64,000 nucleotides of DNA from Megachile rotundata (taxonomy: Eukaryota > Arthropoda > Insecta > Hymenoptera > Megachilidae): the NCBI RefSeq assembly GCF_050947335.1, contig NC_134995.1, forward strand, positions 8,098,501-8,162,500, in the 5' to 3' direction. Positions 57,336 through 64,000 of the stretch are shown in pieces. The notes beneath the pieces were generated by a model, which saw nothing but the letters and a program-made list of their open reading frames with translations, did not search any database and was not told the origin of the DNA. Within the stretch, counting starts at the first letter, position 1. Each line of letters opens with the position of its first letter. The position numbers were made by a program, and so were the translations under genes.

Positions 57336-60195
57336 TTTGGATTTTGGGAGTTGGGTATTTAGGGATGTGGGTATTTGGTAATTTGAGAGTTTGGTGATGT
57401 AAAAATTTGGAGATTTGTGAATTTGGTAATTTGAGAAGTTGGTGATTTGAGGGTTTGGTAATATGAGAAGTTGGTAATTTGAGAGTTTGGTAATTTGAGA
57501 GTTTGGTAATTTGAGAGTTTGGTAATGTGAGAATTTGGTAATTTGAGAGTTTGGTAACTTGAGAGTTTGGTAACTTGAGAGTTTGGTACTCTAAGAATTT
57601 GGTAATTTGAGAGTTTGGTAATTTGAGAGTTTGGTAATTTGAGAGGTTGGTAACTTGAGAGTTTGGTAATTTGAGAATTTGGTAATTTGAGAGTTTGGTA
57701 CTTTGAGAGGTTGGTAATTTGAGAATTTGGTAATTTGAGAGGTTGGTAACTTGAGAATTTGGTAATTTGAGAGGTTGGTAACTTGAGAGTTTGGTAATTT
57801 GAGAGGTTGGTAATTTGAGAGTTTGGTAATTTGAGAGGTTGGTAACTTGAGAGTTTGGTAACTGGAGAGTTTGGTAATTTGAGAGTTTGGTAATATGAAA
57901 ATTTGGTAATTTGAGAATTTGGTACTCTAAGAATTTGGTAATTTGAAAATTTGGTAATTTGAGAGGTTGGTAACTTGAGAGTTTGGTAATTTGAGAGTTT
58001 GGTAATTTGAGAGTTTGGTCATTTGAAAGTTTGAGAATTTGAGAATTTGGTAATTTGAGAGTTTGGTAATTTGAGAGTTTGGGAATTTGAGAGTTTGGTC
58101 ATTTGAGAGTTTGGTAATTTGAGAGTTTGGTAATTTGAGAGGTTGGTAACTTGAGAGTTTGGTAATTTGAGAATTTGGTAATTTGAGAGTTTGGTACTTT
58201 GAGAGGTTGGTAATTTGAGAATTTGGTAATTTGAGAGGTTGGTAACTTGAGAATTTGGTAATTTGAGAGGTTGGTAACTTGAGAGTTTGGTAATTTGAGA
58301 GGTTGGTAATTTGAGAGTTTGGTACTTTGAGAGGTTGGTAACTTGAGAGTTTGGTAACTTGAGAGTTTGGTAATATGAGAATTTGGTAATTTGAGAGTTT
58401 GGTAACCTGAGAGTTTGGTAACTTGAGAGTTTGGTAACTTGAGAGTTTGGTACTCTAAGAATTTGGTAATTTGAGAGTTTGGTAATTTGAGAGTTTGGTA
58501 ATTTGAGAGTTTGGTAATTTGAGAGTTTGGTAACCTGAGAGTTTGGTAACTTGAGAGTTTGGTAACTTGAGAGTTTGGTACTCTAAGAATTTGGTAATTT
58601 GAGAGTTTGGTAATTTGAGAGTTTGGTAATTTGAGAGGTTGGTAACTTGAGAGTTTGGTAATTTGAGAATTTGGTAATTTGAGAGTTTGGTACTTTGAGA
58701 GGTTGGTAATTTGAGAATTTGGTAATTTGAGAGGTTGGTAACTTGAGAATTTGGTAATTTGAGAGGTTGGTAACTTGAGAGTTTGGTAATTTGAGAGGTT
58801 GGTAATTTGAGAGTTTGGTACTTTGAGAGGTTGGTAACTTGAGAGTTTGGTAACTTGAGAGTTTGGTAATATGAGAATTTGGTAATTTGAGAGTTTGGTA
58901 ACCTGAGAGTTTGGTAACTTGAGAGTTTGGTAACTTGAGAGTTTGGTACTCTAAGAATTTGGTAATTTGAGAGTTTGGTAATTTGAGAGTTTGGTAATTT
59001 GAGAGTTTGGTAATTTGAGAGTTTGGTAACCTGAGAGTTTGGTAACTTGAGAGTTTGGTAACTTGAGAGTTTGGTACTCTAAGAATTTGGTAATTTGAGA
59101 GTTTGGTAATTTGAGAGTTTGGTAATTTGAGAGGTTGGTAACTTGAGAGTTTGGTAATTTGAGAATTTGGTAATTTGAGAGTTTGGTACTTTGAGAGGTT
59201 GGTAATTTGAGAATTTGGTAATTTGAGAGGTTGGTAACTTGAGAATTTGGTAATTTGAGAGGTTGGTAACTTGAGAGTTTGGTACTCTAAGAATTTGGTA
59301 ATTTGAGAGTTTGGTAATTTGAGAGTTTGGTAATTTGAGAGGTTGGTAACTTGAGAGTTTGGTAATTTGAGAATTTGGTAATTTGAGAGTTTGGTACTTT
59401 GAGAGGTTGGTAATTTGAGAATTTGGTAATTTGAGAGGTTGGTAACTTGAGAATTTGGTAATTTGAGAGGTTGGTAACTTGAGAGTTTGGTAATTTGAGA
59501 GGTTGGTAATTTGAGAGTTTGGTACTTTGAGAGGTTGGTAACTTGAGAGTTTGGTAACTTGAGAGTTTGGTAATATGAGAATTTGGTAATTTGAGAGTTT
59601 GGTAACCTGAGAGTTTGGTAACTTGAGAGTTTGGTAACTTGAGAGTTTGGTACTCTAAGAATTTGGTAATTTGAGAGTTTGGTAATTTGAGAGTTTGGTA
59701 ATTTGAGAGTTTGGTAATTTGAGAGTTTGGTAACCTGAGAGTTTGGTAACTTGAGAGTTTGGTAACTTGAGAGTTTGGTACTCTAAGAATTTGGTAATTT
59801 GAGAGTTTGGTAATTTGAGAGTTTGGTAATTTGAGAGGTTGGTAACTTGAGAGTTTGGTAATTTGAGAATTTGGTAATTTGAGAGTTTGGTACTTTGAGA
59901 GGTTGGTAATTTGAGAATTTGGTAATTTGAGAGGTTGGTAACTTGAGAATTTGGTAATTTGAGAGGTTGGTAACTTGAGAGTTTGGTAATTTGAGAGGTT
60001 GGTAATTTGAGAGTTTGGTACTTTGAGAGGTTGGTAACTTGAGAGTTTGGTAACTTGAGAGTTTGGTAATTTGAGAATTTGATAATTTGAGAGTTTGGTA
60101 ATATGAGAATTTGATAATTTGGTAATTTGGTAATTTGGTAATTTGATAATTTGATTATTTGAAAATTTGCCAATTTGGTAACTCGATAATTTAGT
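57336..60195. repeat. 16-bp array with 496-bp higher-order repeat
   Basis: About 175 units of GAGAGTTTGGTAATTT with variants (GAGAGGTTGGTAACTT, GAGAATTTGGTAATTT). A rare variant TACTCTAAGAAT lies at 57588, 57923, 58451, 58579, 58947, 59075, 59283, 59651 and 59779. The differences 58451-58947, 58579-59075 and 59283-59779 are all 496 bp, which is 31 x 16. So 31-unit blocks were copied as wholes. Plus is G-rich. The 187-codon minus frame is an artefact. Confidence 0.96.
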
Positions 60196-60895
60196 AATTT
60201 AAAAAAAGGAATATTCAAAAAATCTTAATAAAATCTTCCCAAATTACGTATACTTCTTACTTCTTCAAATTATATCTACATCTCGCTGAAACCAACATCG
60301 GTCCCCAAACCATAAGGTATCCATATCGATAACAAATAGCAAATCGAATTACAGTTTGATTAATCATTTCAATTAAGAAGCTATCGCAAGTTGAGCGTAC
60401 GGTTTTGTGCAGACAAGAAGATGAATATCTCGAAGCTGGCTAAATTGCTGGAACGAATACGCCTCAAACAAAAGAACAAATTCTCATAGAGATTGAATTA
60501 AATCGCGGTAGGAAGAAGACTGCTTTTTCCCACGTTCGAGACACGTTGTTTTCGCTTGTTGGAAAAGCCATGACAGCGATCGCTATACCTTAGATGCGCC
60601 GACGAGATAAACGGGTTCTTCCTGCTTCTTAACAAACTTGGCATTAACAATCGTCTGGGATCAGAATGTAAACAAAGATATAAATATTACTTATGCAAAT
60701 TTTTTGTCGTATGCGGTCAGTTCATAAATTTATGTTATTTTGTTATTGATGCATAACTTGGGAGGAATTTAATTGAGGATATGGTAATGGCAAGCTGATG
60801 AAGCTTGGATGTTTAAAAATTTTAAAATGTGGAAAGTTGGAGGTTAGGAAAGAAAATGTGAAAATTTGGGAATGTAAGAATTTAGAATTTTAGGA
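60196..60895. other. Unique island between two arrays of the same family
   Basis: Unique sequence interrupts the GAGAGTTTGGTAATTT repeats for 700 bp. No gene recognised. Confidence 0.4.
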
Positions 60896-61800
60896 AATTG
60901 GGAATGTAAGAATTTCGTAACTTGAGAGTTTGGTAATTTGAGAGTTTGGTCATTTGAGAGTTTGATAATTTAAGAATTTGGTAATTTGAGAGTTTGGTAA
61001 TTTGAGAGTTTGGTAATTTGAGAGTTTGATCATTTGAGAATTTGGTAATTTGAGAGTTTGGTCATTTGATAGTTTGGTAATTTAAGAATTTGGTAATTTG
61101 AGAGTTTGGCAACTTGAGAGTTTGGTAATTTGAGAGTTTGGTAACTTGAGAGTTTGGTAACTTGAGAATTTGATACTCTAAGAATTTGGTAATTTGAGAA
61201 TTTGGTAATTTGAGAGTTTGGTAATTTGAGAGTTTGGTCATTTGAGAATTTGGTAATATGAGAGTTTGGTCATTTGATAGTTTGGTAATTTAAGAATTTG
61301 GTAATTTGAGAGTTTCGTAATTTGAGAGTTTGGTAACTTGAGAGTTTGGTAATTTGAGAGTTTGGTAACTTGAGAGTTTGGTAACTTGAGAATTTGATAC
61401 TCTAAGAATTTGGTAATTTGAGAATTTGGTAATTTGAGAGTTTGGTAATTTGAGAGTTTGGTCATTTGAGAGTTTGGTAATTTGAGAGTTTGGTAATTTG
61501 AGAGTTTGGTAACTTGAGGGTTTGGTCATTTGAGAGTTTGGTAATTTGAGAGTTTGGTCATTTGAGAGTTTGGGAATTTGAGAGTTTAGTCATTTGAGAG
61601 TTTGGTAATTTGAGAGTTTGGTAATTTGAGAGTTTGGTCATTTGAGAGTTTGGTAATTTGAGAATTTGGTAATTTAAGAGTTTGGTCATTTGAGAGTTTT
61701 GTAATTTGAGAGTTTGGTAACTTGAGACTCTGATAATTTGAGAGTTTGGTAATACAAGAATTTGGTCATTTCAGAATTTGGTAAATTTCGTAAATTCCGA
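60896..61800. repeat. 16-bp array, second block, 224-bp higher-order repeat
   Basis: Same monomers as the 57-60 kb array, with a GAGAGTTTGGTCATTT variant specific to this block. The rare TACTCTAAG variant lies at 61174 and 61398, 224 bp (14 x 16) apart within duplicated surroundings. Confidence 0.95.
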
Positions 61801-62600
61801 AATTCAAAAATGTCAAAATTCAAAGCTTTACAAATTTCAAGTCTAAAAATTCAAAAACATGGAAGTTCATAAATATACAAATTCAGTACCCACAAATTTT
61901 ATTTCTATGAAATTTCTAAAAATCTTAAAACTACATATTTACACCCCCAATAAAAAATAACTCTACAACTACAATAAAAAACAAAAATAAACCTTCAAAC
62001 ACAATCGAAATAATGAATATTCCATAAAATGCAACATAAAAAACTGCTTGTGCACATAAAAAAAAATGTGCTATTGAATCATATTTGACCCAGAATCCAC
62101 CATGCATGCGACTATAGCGCCATCCGCTCCTCGAGAATTAATTATGCACGCAATAAAAACGCAGCCGGGAAATTTCGCAAAAGCTCGACGCATTATCTGG
62201 TGTTTCTCATGATCATAAAGTACCGGTCGATTTATCGTCAACGGTACAATTATTCGCAACAGATTGATCAGACGAAAAGACAATTAAAGAAACGGAGGAT
62301 TGTAATGTCTATAGGAGTTAGGTTCGATTTATCTTCTCTTGATTTACGCGAGCAGTAAATTATTAAAACGCTTCGCGTTCGTTTCTGATTGTAGTGAAAC
62401 TTTTTCTTGAGGATTCATATTTATAGGCTGAGTGCCGTTGGCGGTAAAATATTATGAGTAATTAAAAAAGGTGATGAATGATTTTGTTTGGTGTTGAGAT
62501 TAATGATTTTTAGGAGTAATTTGTTGGAGAAGGGTGAGTGAGTTGTAAATTCAAATTTAGTACTTTCATTATTATTTGTTGCATTTAAATTTAATTTTAT
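61801..62600. other. Unique sequence, no gene recognised
   Basis: AT-rich with a GC-richer core at 62080-62400. The 70-codon minus frame at 62071-62283 is unsupported. Confidence 0.35.
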
Positions 62601-64000
62601 TCAGTGAATAGTATTTGAAAAATTAAATTTTAATTATAAATATGCAAATATTACAGCTGAAAAATTTCTTATTAAAATGAAATTTCATAAACAAATTCTG
62701 TATTTCAAATGCAATTAAAAACGTGATTGAATTAAAAATGAAATTTTTTATTTAAAATGAAAGAATTTCATTTTAAATGAAATCCAATTTAATTTAAATT
62801 TGAACTCAATGAAAAATTAGCGTTTGAATTAAAAGAAGTCCACTTAATATTTAAAAATATTCTAAATATTATTTTTTTAATATATAACTTATACCCACTT
62901 TAAAACATAAACTTTCTAATTAACGAGTAATTATTTACGAAAGTGATTATAATACTTTATTATGAAGCTCTGAAAATGAAAACAGGATGCGTTGATCACT
63001 AAATATAAATATGAAAGCAAGAATATGATAATGAGATCCTTTGTTTTCGTGGCATATGTAAACAAGGAGTTTATCTTTGACCAAAATCAAAAACTTCTTA
63101 TGTTTCTACAGGTTAATCTTTTAATTATTTAAAAATATGGGAATTTAAATTATCTATTATTCTTGTCAAGTTCTTTGTACCTTACAAAGTTAATTAATTT
63201 GCACTTGTTAAACTTAATTTAATGAAAGAAAAAAAATTTGAATAAAAATTCATTTTTAAAGTTATATTTATAAGTTCTTTGTAAAATTGTTCAAGCTTAA
63301 TGAAAGATTTAAAGCAAAGCTAATATAATTATGATTTTAATAATTTTTAATGAATATTGATCTCAGGCAATAATAAATTTAATTAGAAGTTAATTTAATT
63401 GGAGTTTATGTTTAGTAATAAATTGAATAGAAAATTGAAAATTCATTTCAAGAGTGAATGATAAAGAATTTTAATTAAAATTTAACTATAAGTAAGGATA
63501 ATAGACAAGAAATAATAGGAAATTTAATAACAAATTCTTATTTAAACTTAACAGTGAATAATAGTAAAATTTAATTTAAGTTCAACAATAAATAATAATA
63601 ACAAATTTAATAACAAATTTTAATTAAAAATTGATAGCAAATAATAGTAAAATTAAGTTTCAATTCAACAACAAATAATAACAAATTTAATAACAAATTT
63701 TAATTTAAATTTGAGAGCAAATAACTATGTTAACTAAAAGTTTATAGAAATTAAATAAAAATACAGCACAGGAGGTTACAAACCAATATTCTTCTTAATT
63801 GTTAATTAATATTAAATAAATTTAACCTTATAATAATTTAAACTGGCGGATCGAAAGTTCCCCATATTTTGCTTATAAAACCTGAAACTTTAAAAATACT
63901 TATCAATTATTATTAATTAAAAAGTTCAAAATTTCCTGACACAAAAATATCAAATGCTCACAGAAATAAAAACACAAGACCCAAAAAAATAATCTACCAT
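62601..64000. other. AT-rich terminal stretch
   Basis: Very AT-rich, with degenerate repeats of 'aataacaaatttaataacaaattttaattt' type at 63480-63720. No gene or splice signal that I can support. Confidence 0.5.

Overview
The window looks like nuclear DNA of an insect, most likely a hymenopteran and perhaps a bee; that placement is inference. Support comes from the AT-rich background, spliced genes with GT-AG introns, short TTAA-flanked piggyBac-type elements, and very abundant minisatellites. I see nothing bacterial or organellar and no intact transposase gene. About half of the 64 kb is tandem or degenerate repeat, and the rest is unique 'islands' of roughly 0.3-1.5 kb between the arrays.

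Only one gene is recognised with confidence: a plus-strand homologue of human C15orf61. Its exons lie at 11846-12089 and 13343-13470, and a four-codon first exon is likely at 8431-8442, embedded in an NRF-1-type motif. A poly(A) signal lies at 13538-13543, and intron 2 carries an 830-bp minisatellite. On the minus strand there is a good terminal exon for an unrecognised protein at 3731-3981. Upstream of it for that strand, at 7060/7061, is a textbook-looking recursive splice site (pyrimidine tract, CAG, GTAAGT). Together these suggest the end of a minus-strand gene with a long intron that holds the C15orf61 homologue on the opposite strand. Weaker exon or ORF candidates lie at 14183-14546, 24250-24437, 33000-33200, 35643-36023, 44739-44996 and 45537-45741.

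Region by region: 0-5.3 kb holds degenerate and 47-bp repeats, the minus-strand exon and a 16-bp G-rich array. At 5.3-5.85 kb one TTAA-flanked element is inserted inside another. From 7 to 13.6 kb are the ratchet site and the C15orf61 gene. From 14 to 33 kb repeats alternate with islands. From 33 to 57 kb there are more arrays, including a 120-bp repeat with a long open frame (42.7 kb), a 26-bp array with 183-bp higher-order repeats (49.3-50.5 kb) and diverged longer repeats (40.0 and 51.4 kb). The 57.3-61.8 kb region is dominated by a 16-bp array with a 496-bp higher-order repeat. The last 1.4 kb is AT-rich.

The most striking feature is the repeat landscape. Many arrays use 8- or 16-bp units built from related 8-mers (ATTTGGGA, ATTTGAGA, ATTGAAGA types). 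Several carry GGG at spacings that fit G-quadruplexes. Because 16 is not a multiple of 3 and the units lack stops, these arrays create long spurious open frames on both strands. All calls are by eye; homology searches and RNA data were not available.
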